Assembly (NCBI RefSeq): GCF_000231385.2
Contig: NC_018515.1
Location: forward strand, 2,314,501 to 2,378,500
Direction: 5' to 3'
DNA: 64,000 nucleotides
From: Desulfosporosinus meridiei DSM 13257
GTDB taxonomy: Bacteria > Bacillota > Desulfitobacteriia > Desulfitobacteriales > Desulfitobacteriaceae
A model generated the notes under the pieces. It was not told where the DNA came from and ran no database searches. It saw only the letters and a program-made list of their open reading frames with translations. Below are positions 30,108 to 39,045 of the stretch, one piece after another (position 1 is the stretch's first letter; every line of letters begins with the position of its first letter). A program made the translations under genes and the position numbers.

Positions 30108-33100
30108 ATGAGTCAAAATAAAATAGGTTCTGTTTTGATTGTTGGCGCAGGGATTGCAGGGATTCAAGCAGCACTGGATTTGGCAGAGTCGGGATACTTA
30201 GTTCATCTGGTAGAAGAATCGTCAGCTATTGGCGGTACTATGCCGATGTTGGATAAGACCTTCCCAACCAATGATTGCTCCATGTGTATTTTGTCTCCAA
30301 AGCTAGTTGAATGCGGACGCCATCTGAATGTCAGAACCTACACCAACTCACAAGTTGTCAGAACTGAAGGAGAAGCCGGGAATTTCAAAGTCACCATTAA
30401 ACAAAAAGCACGTTACATCGACCTGGAAAAATGCACAGGTTGCGGAGCGTGCGCTGAAGCATGTCCAGTCAAAGTCGATGATGAGTTCAACCAAGGCTTA
30501 GGAAAGCGTAAAGCTGCCTTCAAACAGTATTCCCAAGCTTTCCCTAATGCTTATGGCATTGACGAACAGAATTGCTTGTATCAAACCCGAGGAAAAGCCA
30601 AGGGGAAAGACATCTGCCTGAAATGTGTTAAAGCATGTCAAGCCGGTGCCATCGACCATCATATGGAAGACAAGGAATTTGAAGTCGAAGTAGGATCAAT
30701 GATTCTTAATCCTGGCTTCAAAATATTTGATGCCGCTTCCTTGGATTATTACGGCTATGGAAAAATCAAAAGTGTCATCACAAGTTTAGAATTTGAGCGA
30801 CTGCTCAGCGCATCCGGACCCTTCGACGGGCATTTAGTGAGACCTTTTGACAAAAAGGAACCTCAAAAAATTGCCTGGATTCAATGCGTAGGATCCAGAA
30901 ATGCAAAAATCGGAAATAATTACTGTTCCGGTGTGTGCTGTATGTATGCAATTAAGGAAGCTGTAATTGCCAAAGAGCACAGTCATATTCCTGTAGACAC
31001 AACCATTTTCTATATGGATATGAGAACCCCCGGAAAAGATTTTGAAAAATATTATAACAATGCCAAGAATCAACAAGGTGTTAATTTCATCCGTTCCAGA
31101 GTATATGAGGTCACCGAAGCTAAGGATGATTCTGGTGATGCAGTTATCAGATACTCCACAGAAGACGGTCAAATTTTAACCGATCAATTTGATTTAGTGG
31201 TACTCTCTGTCGGTTTAGAGCCAGGAGATAGCTCTAAGGAATTAGCTAAACTTCTAGACCTTAAAGTCAATAAGTATGGCTTCGCTGAGCTTGAGCCTTT
31301 GAGTGGGGTTAACACCTCTAAAGCAGGGGTTTTTGCTGCAGGAGCTTTCAGTGGTCCAAGAGATATCCCTGAAACCGTTATGCAAGCCAGTGCGGCTGCC
31401 GGTTCGGCCTCTGCTTTATTAGCGGAAGAACGGGGAACTTTAGTCAGTGAAAAAGAATATCCACCGGAAATGGATGTTGCCGGCGATGTTATTCGCACAG
31501 GAGTCTTTATTTGTCACTGTGGTGTCAATATCGGCAGTGTGGTTAATGTACCCAGCGTCGTTGAATATGCTAAAACCCTGCCCACTGTAGCTTATGCTAC
31601 GGATAAGATCTATGCCTGTTCACAAGATGCTCAAGCATCGATTAAAGCGTTAATCAGTGAACAAAAATTAAACAGAATTGTTGTTTCCTCCTGTAGCCCA
31701 AGAACTCACGAGCCTTTGTTCCAAGAAACCTTGAAAGAAGCAGGGTTAAATGCTCACCTGTTCGATATGGCTAACATTCGTGACCAATGTTCCTGGGTTC
31801 ATATGAATCAACCGGAACAAGCGACGGAGAAAGCTAAAGATCTCACAAAGTTAGCGATCGTTCGGGCCTCCATGCAGCAACAAACTCAACCAATCTTCAT
31901 GGACATGAACCATGCAGCCTTGGTAATCGGCGGCGGTGTTGCCGGTATGACCAGTGCCTTATCCCTTGCTGATCAAGGGTATGAAGTTCATCTGGTTGAA
32001 AAGGACAGTGCTTTAGGCGGCGTCGCCAGAAGATTCTCCACCGGCTTCCGAGGAGAAGACATGAAAGCCTTTGTTGCAGAGCTTATCGAAAAGGTCAGCA
32101 ATCATGCCAACATCAAGCTTCATGTAGGTGTAGGAATTAAAGATGTGGGCGGTTTCTTAGGCAACTTTACCACAACCTTAGAAAACGGAGAACAAATCGC
32201 TCATGGTGTTGCACTCCTTACTATTGGCGGTCAAGAGTATAAGCCTAATGAATATTTCTACGGTCAAGACGAGCGCGTCATGACCCAAATCGAAATGGAT
32301 GAAGCTATTTACAACCATGATCCCAAAGTAGAAGGGGCCAAGAACTTTGTCTTCATTCAATGTGTAGGCTCACGTACTGTAGAAAACCCATACTGCAGCC
32401 GTACTTGCTGTACTAAATCCGTTAAATTAGCGCTGAAGATGAAAAAGAAAAATCCTGCTGCCAATGTCTTTGTTCTGTACAGAGATATGAGAACTTATAG
32501 TTACTTTGAAGAGGACTATGAGGAAGCAAGAAGAATTGGAATCATCTTTGTTCGCTACAGTGAAAACGCCAAACCCGTCGTTAGCAAAGAAGGGGATACC
32601 CTCCTTGTTACAGTTAATGATCATGTCTTAGACAGACCTATTGAAATAGAAACAGATGTCCTTTGCCTAGCAGCAGCTATCAAGGCTCCTGCCGATGGTA
32701 AAAAACTCTCTAAATGGTTCAAAATCCCCTTAAATGCCGAAGGCTTCTTCTTAGAAGCACATATGAAATTGCGTCCTGTTGACTTCAGCACTGATGGAGT
32801 ATTTATGGCTGGTATCGCCCACAGTCCTAAAAACATGGAAGAAGTCATAGCTCAAGCTAAGGCTGCTGCAGGACGTGCGGGAGTAGCCCTGTCTAAAGAT
32901 CAAGTAGAATCAGCGGGTCTAAATGCCTTTGTTAACAAACGTAAGTGTACCGCTTGCGGAACCTGCGAAGCTGTTTGCTCAGCTAAAGCTATCACCGTTG
33001 ATCAAGTTAATCGCGTTGCAGTTGTCAATGATGCTCTCTGTAAAGGCTGCGGAGCTTGTGCTTCTAGTTGCCGTTGCGGAGCCTTAAGCCTCAGAGGATG

Positions 33101-33140
33101 TACCAACGAGCAAATTGTCGAGATGTTAAACTCCCTATAA
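30108..33140 (+). CDS. hdrA: HdrA, FAD-dependent bifurcating subunit of heterodisulfide reductase
   Basis: Iron-sulfur flavoprotein of 1010 aa that is the electron-splitting hub of Hdr complexes. FAD-binding GAGIAG is at residues 13-18. A 4Fe-4S set lies at C109, C112, C115, C119 (CTGCGACAEAC), with further Cys near 180. HdrA signatures WIQCVGSRN and FICHCGVNIG follow. A second, duplicated flavin-like half has VIGGGVAGMTSA near 605 and FIQCVGSRTVENPYC. Two C-terminal ferredoxin clusters (CTACGTCEAVC, CKGCGACASSC) end near 1000. This is the long, two-half HdrA form. All cluster ligands are Cys; there is no in-frame TGA. It heads the six-gene operon that runs to 37718. Confidence 0.93.
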   Translation: MSQNKIGSVLIVGAGIAGIQAALDLAESGYLVHLVEESSAIGGTMPMLDKTFPTNDCSMCILSPKLVECGRHLNVRTYTNSQVVRTEGEAGNFKVTIKQKARYIDLEKCTGCGACAEACPVKVDDEFNQGLGKRKAAFKQYSQAFPNAYGIDEQNCLYQTRGKAKGKDICLKCVKACQAGAIDHHMEDKEFEVEVGSMILNPGFKIFDAASLDYYGYGKIKSVITSLEFERLLSASGPFDGHLVRPFDKKEPQKIAWIQCVGSRNAKIGNNYCSGVCCMYAIKEAVIAKEHSHIPVDTTIFYMDMRTPGKDFEKYYNNAKNQQGVNFIRSRVYEVTEAKDDSGDAVIRYSTEDGQILTDQFDLVVLSVGLEPGDSSKELAKLLDLKVNKYGFAELEPLSGVNTSKAGVFAAGAFSGPRDIPETVMQASAAAGSASALLAEERGTLVSEKEYPPEMDVAGDVIRTGVFICHCGVNIGSVVNVPSVVEYAKTLPTVAYATDKIYACSQDAQASIKALISEQKLNRIVVSSCSPRTHEPLFQETLKEAGLNAHLFDMANIRDQCSWVHMNQPEQATEKAKDLTKLAIVRASMQQQTQPIFMDMNHAALVIGGGVAGMTSALSLADQGYEVHLVEKDSALGGVARRFSTGFRGEDMKAFVAELIEKVSNHANIKLHVGVGIKDVGGFLGNFTTTLENGEQIAHGVALLTIGGQEYKPNEYFYGQDERVMTQIEMDEAIYNHDPKVEGAKNFVFIQCVGSRTVENPYCSRTCCTKSVKLALKMKKKNPAANVFVLYRDMRTYSYFEEDYEEARRIGIIFVRYSENAKPVVSKEGDTLLVTVNDHVLDRPIEIETDVLCLAAAIKAPADGKKLSKWFKIPLNAEGFFLEAHMKLRPVDFSTDGVFMAGIAHSPKNMEEVIAQAKAAAGRAGVALSKDQVESAGLNAFVNKRKCTACGTCEAVCSAKAITVDQVNRVAVVNDALCKGCGACASSCRCGALSLRGCTNEQIVEMLNSL

Positions 33141-33179
33141 ATTTTTGGACATCGAATAACTAGGGAAAGGTAGATGATT

Positions 33180-33653
33180 ATGGGAGAAATTCAGGTAGAA
33201 GCTGAAAATAAAAAGTACGAACCTAAAATTGCAGCTTTCTTGTGTAACTGGTGTAGTTATGCAGGAGCAGATTTAGCTGGTGTTGGCCGGGTACAATATC
33301 CGGCGACCATTAGGACGATTAGAGTCCCATGTTCCGGCAGAATCAATCCTTTATATGTTTTAAAAGCAATGGCTAATGGAGCTGACGGAGTCTTAGTTTC
33401 CGGATGTCACCCGGGTGATTGCCATTATATCAGCGGCAACTATGTAGCACGCCGAAAATTTGCGCTTATAAAATCCTTGCTCAACCACGTTGGCTTAGAG
33501 GAAGATCGAGTTAATTTTTCCTGGGTATCAGCAGCGGAAGGTATCCGCTTTGCAGAAGTCGTAAAAGGAGTTACCGAGCGTGTTAGTGCCCTCGGCCCTA
33601 ATAACGGAATATTTAAAGTAGTTGATGACGGGGGTGCAGCAGCGGATGAATAA
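33180..33653 (+). CDS. flxD: MvhD/FlxD-type [2Fe-2S] electron-transfer subunit
   Basis: A 157-aa protein with the family signatures FLCNWCSYAGADLAG, RVPCSGRINP and SGCHPGDCHYISGN, whose Cys bind a 2Fe-2S cluster. It connects the electron donor module to HdrA. The ATG at 33180 is preferred, since GGGAAAGG is nine bases before it and too close to the in-frame ATG at 33174. It lies about 40 bases behind hdrA and overlaps the next gene by 8 bases. Confidence 0.9.
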   Translation: MGEIQVEAENKKYEPKIAAFLCNWCSYAGADLAGVGRVQYPATIRTIRVPCSGRINPLYVLKAMANGADGVLVSGCHPGDCHYISGNYVARRKFALIKSLLNHVGLEEDRVNFSWVSAAEGIRFAEVVKGVTERVSALGPNNGIFKVVDDGGAAADE

Positions 33654-34596
33654 TATCATTAACGATATCCGAGATAAAGCCCGTCAGTTGCTGGCAGAAG
33701 GCAAAGTTGACGTCGTTATTGGATACGAAAAGGGTTCCCTACCTCTTAAGGCCACACCATTCTTCGCCCATTCTCCTGCAGAGGTCGACTCATTGATTTG
33801 GGATGAAACCTGCGAGAATAACTTAGCCACTTATGTTGCTAAGACTCCCGGGAAAAAAGCTATTGTTGCTAAAGGCTGTGACAGCCGTGCCTTAGCAGTT
33901 CTCTTACAAGAAAACCAATTAGTCAGAGATGACTTGTATATTATCGGAGTTTCCTGTACCGGTGTTATCGACCAACGGAAAATCGTTGCTGAGGTGGGAG
34001 AAATCCTGGAAGCCGGCATCAATGACGGTAAAATTTCTGTAAAAGGAATGGCAGGGGATAAAGAGTATCTCTTCGCTGAAGTAAAAGATGCTACCTGCCA
34101 AACCTGTCGTTATCCTAACCCGGTCTTGGAAGATGTTCATATCGGAGAAACCGTAGAAGCTCCTCAGCAAGCTCCAGACTTTGCAGATGTTATAGCTCTG
34201 GAAGAAAAATCTACCGGCGAGCGCCAAGATTATTTCAAAGAACAAATGAGCAAGTGCATCCGCTGTTATGCTTGCCGCAATGCTTGTCCTTTGTGCTATT
34301 GCCAAGAATGCTTTGTGGATTGCAACTCCCCAAGATGGCTGACCGGCGGCGTGAATCGTGCCGAAAATCTCTTCTTCCAAGCCGGACGTGTCTTGCACTT
34401 AGCAGGCCGCTGTGTTGATTGTGGCGCATGTACACGTGCTTGTCCCCAAGGCGTCGACATCCGTGCCTTGAACCGCAAAATGACCAAAGATGTATACACC
34501 ATGTACAATCATGAAGCCGGTATCAGTGAAGATGGCAAACCTGCTCTTAACGAATACACAACTAATGATCCAGAGCAGTTCTTGGTAAAGGAGTGA
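33646..34596 (+). CDS. Iron-sulfur subunit of the Flx module (FlxC-like)
   Basis: About 316 aa. The N-terminal half (about residues 1-180) resembles the coenzyme F420 hydrogenase/formate dehydrogenase beta-subunit fold, with AKGCDSRALAVLLQENQL and a CQTCRYPNP pair. A two-cluster ferredoxin domain follows, CIRCYACRNACPLCYC (about 207-222) and CVDCGACTRACPQG (about 260-273). The ATG at 33646 sits within the end of flxD and fits the GACGGGGG site; an earlier TTG/ATG at 33622-33625 would overlap by 32 bases. The role is electron transfer between the NADH-oxidising FlxA and HdrA. The FlxC label follows gene order and content and is tentative. Confidence 0.75.
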   Translation: MNNIINDIRDKARQLLAEGKVDVVIGYEKGSLPLKATPFFAHSPAEVDSLIWDETCENNLATYVAKTPGKKAIVAKGCDSRALAVLLQENQLVRDDLYIIGVSCTGVIDQRKIVAEVGEILEAGINDGKISVKGMAGDKEYLFAEVKDATCQTCRYPNPVLEDVHIGETVEAPQQAPDFADVIALEEKSTGERQDYFKEQMSKCIRCYACRNACPLCYCQECFVDCNSPRWLTGGVNRAENLFFQAGRVLHLAGRCVDCGACTRACPQGVDIRALNRKMTKDVYTMYNHEAGISEDGKPALNEYTTNDPEQFLVKE

Positions 34597-34606
34597 GGTG
34601 AAGATA

Positions 34607-35620
34607 ATGAAGATAAGTAAAGAAAAATTTGGCCAGGCCTTTGATGCTTTGGTCGCTGATTATAAAGTAATTGCTCCTGTTAGTGATGGCAGCGGAATTG
34701 CTTTCACAGAAGTCAAAAGCTTCTCAGACGTCAAGCAAGATTATCTAAATTCTAAACTTCCTCCCAAAGCCTTTTTCTTTCCTCAACATGAAAAACTCAT
34801 GTCCTATAAGAAAGAGGGTAAGGATGTCACCGTTAAGAGCGAACTGAAGGTTGAGAACACCATCCTTTTTGGCATAAGACCTTGTGATGCTAAAGGAATG
34901 CTGCTCTTAGATAAAGTTTTCAAAAATGATCAGTATACAGACCCTTATTATTATGAGCGTCGTGAGAAAGCTGTAATTATTGGTCTGGGCTGCACTAAAA
35001 TTGCTCCTACTTGTTTCTGCTCTTCTTTTGAAATTTCACCTGCTGGAAGTGAAGGTTCGGATCTGTTTTTGATCGATCTCGGAGATTCCTATGAGGTAGA
35101 GGTTGTCACTGAGAAAGGAAAAGCTTTGGCTGATCGTTTAGCTCTTACTGAACTGACAGCTGATGAACAAGCCTTGGTTGAGAAAATTAAGAGTGCGGAA
35201 ACCCCAAGTAAGATTGATGTTTCCAATACCACCAGTAAGCTTGATAAAATGTTTAACAGTCCTTACTGGGATACCCTCCAAGAAAAGTGCCTGGGGTGTA
35301 ATGTATGTTCCTTCTCTTGTCCAACCTGCCATTGCTTTGATATTTCTGAGGAAGTACGCAAGAATGAAGGCACAAGAGTACGAACTTGGGATGCTTGCAT
35401 GGCGCCGCTCTTTACACTTCATGGATCGGGTCATAACCCGCGGGATAACAAAAAGGCCCGTTGGCGTCAAAGATTGATGCATAAGTTCAACTATTTTGTC
35501 CACAACAATGGGTCTATGTCCTGCGTAGGCTGTGGTCGCTGCATAAAAAGTTGCCCAGTCAATATGGATATCCGACAAGTCGTTGATGGGGCTAACAAAG
35601 CAGAATTGGTGGTGGAATGA
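34607..35620 (+). CDS. Iron-sulfur subunit of the Flx module (FlxB/AsrA-like)
   Basis: About 337 aa, related to anaerobic sulfite reductase subunit A and sulfhydrogenase beta subunits. It has an N-terminal domain with FGIRPCDAKGMLLLDKVF and CTKIAPTCFCSSF. Two 4Fe-4S motifs follow, CLGCNVCSFSCPTCHC (about 229-244) and CVGCGRCIKSCPVNMD (about 306-321). The ATG at 34607 is chosen because GAGTGAGG lies eight bases upstream; the GTG at 34598 is in frame but less well placed. It overlaps flxA by 4 bases. The likely job is relaying electrons from FlxA. Confidence 0.78.
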   Translation: MKISKEKFGQAFDALVADYKVIAPVSDGSGIAFTEVKSFSDVKQDYLNSKLPPKAFFFPQHEKLMSYKKEGKDVTVKSELKVENTILFGIRPCDAKGMLLLDKVFKNDQYTDPYYYERREKAVIIGLGCTKIAPTCFCSSFEISPAGSEGSDLFLIDLGDSYEVEVVTEKGKALADRLALTELTADEQALVEKIKSAETPSKIDVSNTTSKLDKMFNSPYWDTLQEKCLGCNVCSFSCPTCHCFDISEEVRKNEGTRVRTWDACMAPLFTLHGSGHNPRDNKKARWRQRLMHKFNYFVHNNGSMSCVGCGRCIKSCPVNMDIRQVVDGANKAELVVE

Positions 35621-36462
35621 TGCAACAGAATCCTTATCTCCCAATAACCATGAAACTAGTTAAGAATTTAGTGGAAACTGAAGATAGACTCATTAATACC
35701 TTTACCCTGGAATTTATGAACAAACAAGACGAAGAAAACTTCAAATACATGCCTGGCCAGTTTGCAGAACTTAGTGCCTATGGCCATGGCGAAGCTCCTT
35801 TTGGAATCGCAACCTCACCCACTGAGCCAGGAATTTTAAAATTCTCCGTAGCTAAGGTAGGCTGTGTCTCCAATGCTCTTCATCTCATGGAAGAAGGAAC
35901 CATGGTCGGGGTTAGAGGCCCCATGGGTAACTACTATCCCATTGAACAGTTTAAGGGCAAAAATGTAGTTATCATTGGTGGAGGCTTTGCATTTACCACC
36001 CTGCGTTCCTTGGCAAAATACATGCTTGATGATAAGCATCGCGGAGATTATGGCGATATAACTGTTATTTACGGTGCCAGAAACCCCGGCTTATTGCTCT
36101 ACAAAGAAGAATTAGCAGAGTGGGAAAACAATCCCAACATTAACTTAGTTACAACCATTGACAGACCGGCTGAAGGATGGACTAAACACGTAGGCTTTAT
36201 TCCAAGCATTACTGAACAAATTGCTCCATCTTCCGTAGATACCTATGCTGTTGTCTGCGGACCACCGGCCATGATCAAATTCACCTTGCCTGTTTTAGAA
36301 AAATTGAACTTCCCTCCCGAGCGAATCTACACTTCTTTAGAAATGCGGATGAAGTGCGGGTTGGGAATCTGCGGACGTTGTAATATTGGTACAGAATATG
36401 TCTGTAAAGACGGCCCGGTTTTCTCCATGGCTCAATTGAAAGAACTGCCTAATGAATATTAA
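35617..36462 (+). CDS. flxA: FAD/NAD-binding reductase subunit FlxA (AsrB-like)
   Basis: A 281-aa protein of the ferredoxin-NADP reductase fold. An FAD-binding barrel (about residues 5-100, with GPMGNYYPI) is followed by a nucleotide-binding domain (about 108-230, with VVIIGGGFAFTTLRSL and CGPPAMIKFT). A C-terminal 2Fe-2S Cys motif of the PyrK/AsrB type (MKCGLGICGRCNIG plus a later Cys) completes it. Predicted to oxidise NADH and pass electrons to the iron-sulfur subunits. Two adjacent ATG codons at 35617 and 35620 overlap the previous stop. Confidence 0.85.
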   Translation: MMQQNPYLPITMKLVKNLVETEDRLINTFTLEFMNKQDEENFKYMPGQFAELSAYGHGEAPFGIATSPTEPGILKFSVAKVGCVSNALHLMEEGTMVGVRGPMGNYYPIEQFKGKNVVIIGGGFAFTTLRSLAKYMLDDKHRGDYGDITVIYGARNPGLLLYKEELAEWENNPNINLVTTIDRPAEGWTKHVGFIPSITEQIAPSSVDTYAVVCGPPAMIKFTLPVLEKLNFPPERIYTSLEMRMKCGLGICGRCNIGTEYVCKDGPVFSMAQLKELPNEY

Positions 36463-36485
36463 TCAAGTCGGAGGTGATAGTAAGA

Positions 36486-37718
36486 ATGGCTGAACCCATA
36501 AGAGTTAATGATTTAGATCCTACCCTTAGAGAAGAAGTGGCTGGACTATTAAAAGGATATGATTTCTCTAACTGCCTTACTTGCGGTATGTGTACGGCTG
36601 GATGTAAGTACAGTGATTTAGTTGAGGATAATGATCCGCGTAAATTTATTCGTAAAGTTGCTCTAGGATTACGTGAAGAAGTGGAAAATGATCCTTTTGT
36701 CTGGAGCTGCAATATGTGTGAGCGATGTACTGTTGAATGCCCAATGGGTGTCAATATTGCAGCTCTCACAAGAGCTTTCCGTGGAAAAACTGCTATGCCT
36801 CCGGGTCACTTACAACACATTGCCGATGACCATATACGTACGGGTAACCAAATGGCAGTCGAGCAACTTGATTATGATGAAACTCTAGAATGGCTCGAAG
36901 AGGAACTCCAAAAAGAATTAAATGATCCAAACTACAAAATTCCTATCGACAAGCCAGATGCAGATTTCATGTTCGGTTTCAATGCCAGAGAGGTCAAGCA
37001 TTACCCTCACGAACTGCAAACCATCCTCCATGTCTTCTACGCAGCAAAAGCAAATTACACCCTGAGCAGCAGGCGTTGGGATGCTACTAACATCTGCCTG
37101 TTTACAGGTAAAAACGATGAGTTCCAAGAGATTTCCCGTCCGCTTTTTGAAGAAGTTGAACGTTTAAATGCTAAGGAATTAATCGTTACAGAATGTGGTC
37201 ACGCATTCCGCTCGAGTAAAATGTTCCAGCGCAGCTTCTGGAAGGGAAAGCAATTCCCTGTACGTCATATAGTTGAACTTTACGCAGACTGGATCAAGGA
37301 AGGCAGACTGAAACTGGATAAGAGCAAGAATCCTCTGCCAGTTACCCTTCACGATCCTTGTAATACGGTTCGAAAAGAAGGGGTCTATGAACCACAGCGC
37401 TATGTTATTAAACATGTCGTCGAAGATTATCGTGAAATGAATCCAGATGGCAAGTATAATATTTGTTGTGGAGCTGGAGGCGGAGCATTGGCGGTTGCAG
37501 CGACTAAGCAACAGCGTATGGCTAAGGCTAAACCGAAAGTCGACCAATTAGTGGCAACCGGTGCTAAAATCGGATGTATCCCTTGCCACAACTGTATTGA
37601 CCAGTTTAATGACATGAATAAATTCTATAAGCTAGGTATGAAAATGCACCATCTCAGTACTCTTATCGAGAATGCTTTAGTACCTGATGATGCTCCTGAG
37701 GCTCCGGCAGCAGAGTAA
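36486..37718 (+). CDS. Fused HdrC-HdrB-type subunit
   Basis: A 410-aa protein joining an HdrC-like ferredoxin (CLTCGMCTAGC near residue 30, CNMCERCTVEC near 76) to an HdrB-like catalytic part. Only one complete CCG Cys set is recognisable (C293 in HDPCN, ICCGAGGG near 327, CIPCHNC near 363-369). The first CCG region is degenerate (TECGHAFRS only). It therefore resembles HdrD/DsrK-like proteins more than separate HdrB and HdrC. It would reduce a disulfide or thiol carrier such as DsrC. The ATG at 36486 fits GGAGGTG nine bases upstream. It is the last gene before the strong terminator at 37775. Confidence 0.83.
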   Translation: MAEPIRVNDLDPTLREEVAGLLKGYDFSNCLTCGMCTAGCKYSDLVEDNDPRKFIRKVALGLREEVENDPFVWSCNMCERCTVECPMGVNIAALTRAFRGKTAMPPGHLQHIADDHIRTGNQMAVEQLDYDETLEWLEEELQKELNDPNYKIPIDKPDADFMFGFNAREVKHYPHELQTILHVFYAAKANYTLSSRRWDATNICLFTGKNDEFQEISRPLFEEVERLNAKELIVTECGHAFRSSKMFQRSFWKGKQFPVRHIVELYADWIKEGRLKLDKSKNPLPVTLHDPCNTVRKEGVYEPQRYVIKHVVEDYREMNPDGKYNICCGAGGGALAVAATKQQRMAKAKPKVDQLVATGAKIGCIPCHNCIDQFNDMNKFYKLGMKMHHLSTLIENALVPDDAPEAPAAE

Positions 37719-37774
37719 CATAGGTCTAAATGCCACTAATAGCTTAGCTTAGACTAAAATCCTCTATGTATCGG

Positions 37775-37819
37775 AAAGCCCCGACGGCGGAATTATAACC
37801 GCATCGTCGGGGCTTTTTT
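37775..37819 (+). terminator. Terminator of the hdr-flx operon
   Basis: AAAGCCCCGACG pairs with CGTCGGGGCTTT, and an inner GCGG/CCGC stem extends it. The arm runs into a series of T. Confidence 0.93.
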
Positions 37820-37876
37820 AGGTATAATCATATACTTATTGCCGCGATGGAGAGTATAGGTGATTACTGGAAATAC

Positions 37877-37927
37877 ATCCATAACCATTGGTAGGAAATC
37901 GAGGACTTCCAACCAATGGTTATGGAT
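37877..37927. other. Unexplained 16-bp perfect hairpin
   Basis: ATCCATAACCATTGGT (37877-37892) is the exact complement of 37912-37927, with a further GGAA/TTCC pair inside the loop. It lies 58 bases after the operon terminator and about 200 before degV, and lacks a T-run. It could be a small RNA, a repeat element or an operator. The remainder of 37820-38125 shows no gene. Confidence 0.5.
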
Positions 37928-38125
37928 AAGTGATATAATATCGTTACAGGATTTCATTCAACTGCTCTCTGAAGGCTGCAGATAACTCTATAATATTAAA
38001 TATTACACATTGCTCTTCAAGAAAGGGTATAATATAAATTAGAATCGAGCCTATTGACCGCAGCATAGTTACGGAAACTACCTGCCTATAATCGGATCTG
38101 AATAATGATGAAAGAGAGCTAAACA

Positions 38126-38986
38126 ATGGCAGTACAGATATTAACAGATAGTACAAGCTACTTACCTGAAGCAACCAGAAACGAATTCAACATAAGATCA
38201 GTGTCTTTAAATCTTACCTTTGGAACTGACAGCATTAGAGAAGTTGATATAGATAACCAGACTTTTTATCCAATGATGTCTGCGAAAGGGATTCCCATAT
38301 CTTCCCAGCCTTCAATTGGCGAACTCTACCACGAAATGAAAAGTGTCGTAGAGACGGGGGATAGTATATGCTGCATCTTTCTGTCTGCTGAGATGAGTGG
38401 CACTTTCTCAACAGGTCAAATTGTCAAAGCTATGGTATTAGAAAAGCATAAGGATGCCCAGATAGAGATTATTGACTCCAGATCAAACTGCATGCAACTT
38501 GGCTTTGCAGTGCTGTTAGCGGCAAGAGCCGCGCAAGCGGGAGAATCGCTTGAACAAGTTAAAGAAGCTGCCTTAGATAATATTAGAAAAAGCAGGTTCA
38601 TATTTATTCCGGATAACCTTGAGTATTTAAAAAAAGGTGGCAGAATTGGAGGCGCTAGTGCTTTAATTGGTAACCTTTTTAAAATAATTCCTATCTTGAC
38701 AGTAGAAAATGGCAAGACAAATATTCTTATGAAAGTTAGAACTAAAAGTAATGCTGTTTTAGCTATGGTTGATAAGATGATGCAGGATATAAAAGAATAT
38801 GGCTTAGGAGAAATTATCGTTCACCATATCAATTGCCAGACAGAAGCAAGGGACCTTGCCAGGGTGATTAAGGAAAAGATCAACGTAGATCCTGAAGTGC
38901 TAGATATCGGTCCAGTCATCGGTCTGCACGTCGGGCCTGGTGCAATCGGAATTGCTTATTATACAAAAATGCCCATGAGATCGTGA
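38126..38986 (+). CDS. DegV family fatty-acid-binding protein
   Basis: A 286-aa cytoplasmic protein. The N-terminal ILTDSTSYLP and the LSAEMSGTFSTGQ loop are hallmarks of DegV/FakB proteins, which bind a fatty acid so that FakA can phosphorylate it. The C-terminal region has GPVIGLHVGPGAIGIAYY, typical of the family. The ATG has AAGAGAG upstream. The candidate selenoprotein begins 60 bases after its stop with no terminator between, so they may be cotranscribed. No FakA gene is in the window. Confidence 0.93.
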   Translation: MAVQILTDSTSYLPEATRNEFNIRSVSLNLTFGTDSIREVDIDNQTFYPMMSAKGIPISSQPSIGELYHEMKSVVETGDSICCIFLSAEMSGTFSTGQIVKAMVLEKHKDAQIEIIDSRSNCMQLGFAVLLAARAAQAGESLEQVKEAALDNIRKSRFIFIPDNLEYLKKGGRIGGASALIGNLFKIIPILTVENGKTNILMKVRTKSNAVLAMVDKMMQDIKEYGLGEIIVHHINCQTEARDLARVIKEKINVDPEVLDIGPVIGLHVGPGAIGIAYYTKMPMRS

Positions 38987-39045
38987 TATAATGAATAGGT
39001 AAATATAAAGTGAACCGAGTAATCTTTTAGAAAGAGGTAATACTT

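Noticed and set aside
30108-33140. Selenocysteine in HdrA, known in some archaeal homologues
   Set aside because: All visible cluster ligands are Cys and the frame has no internal TGA.
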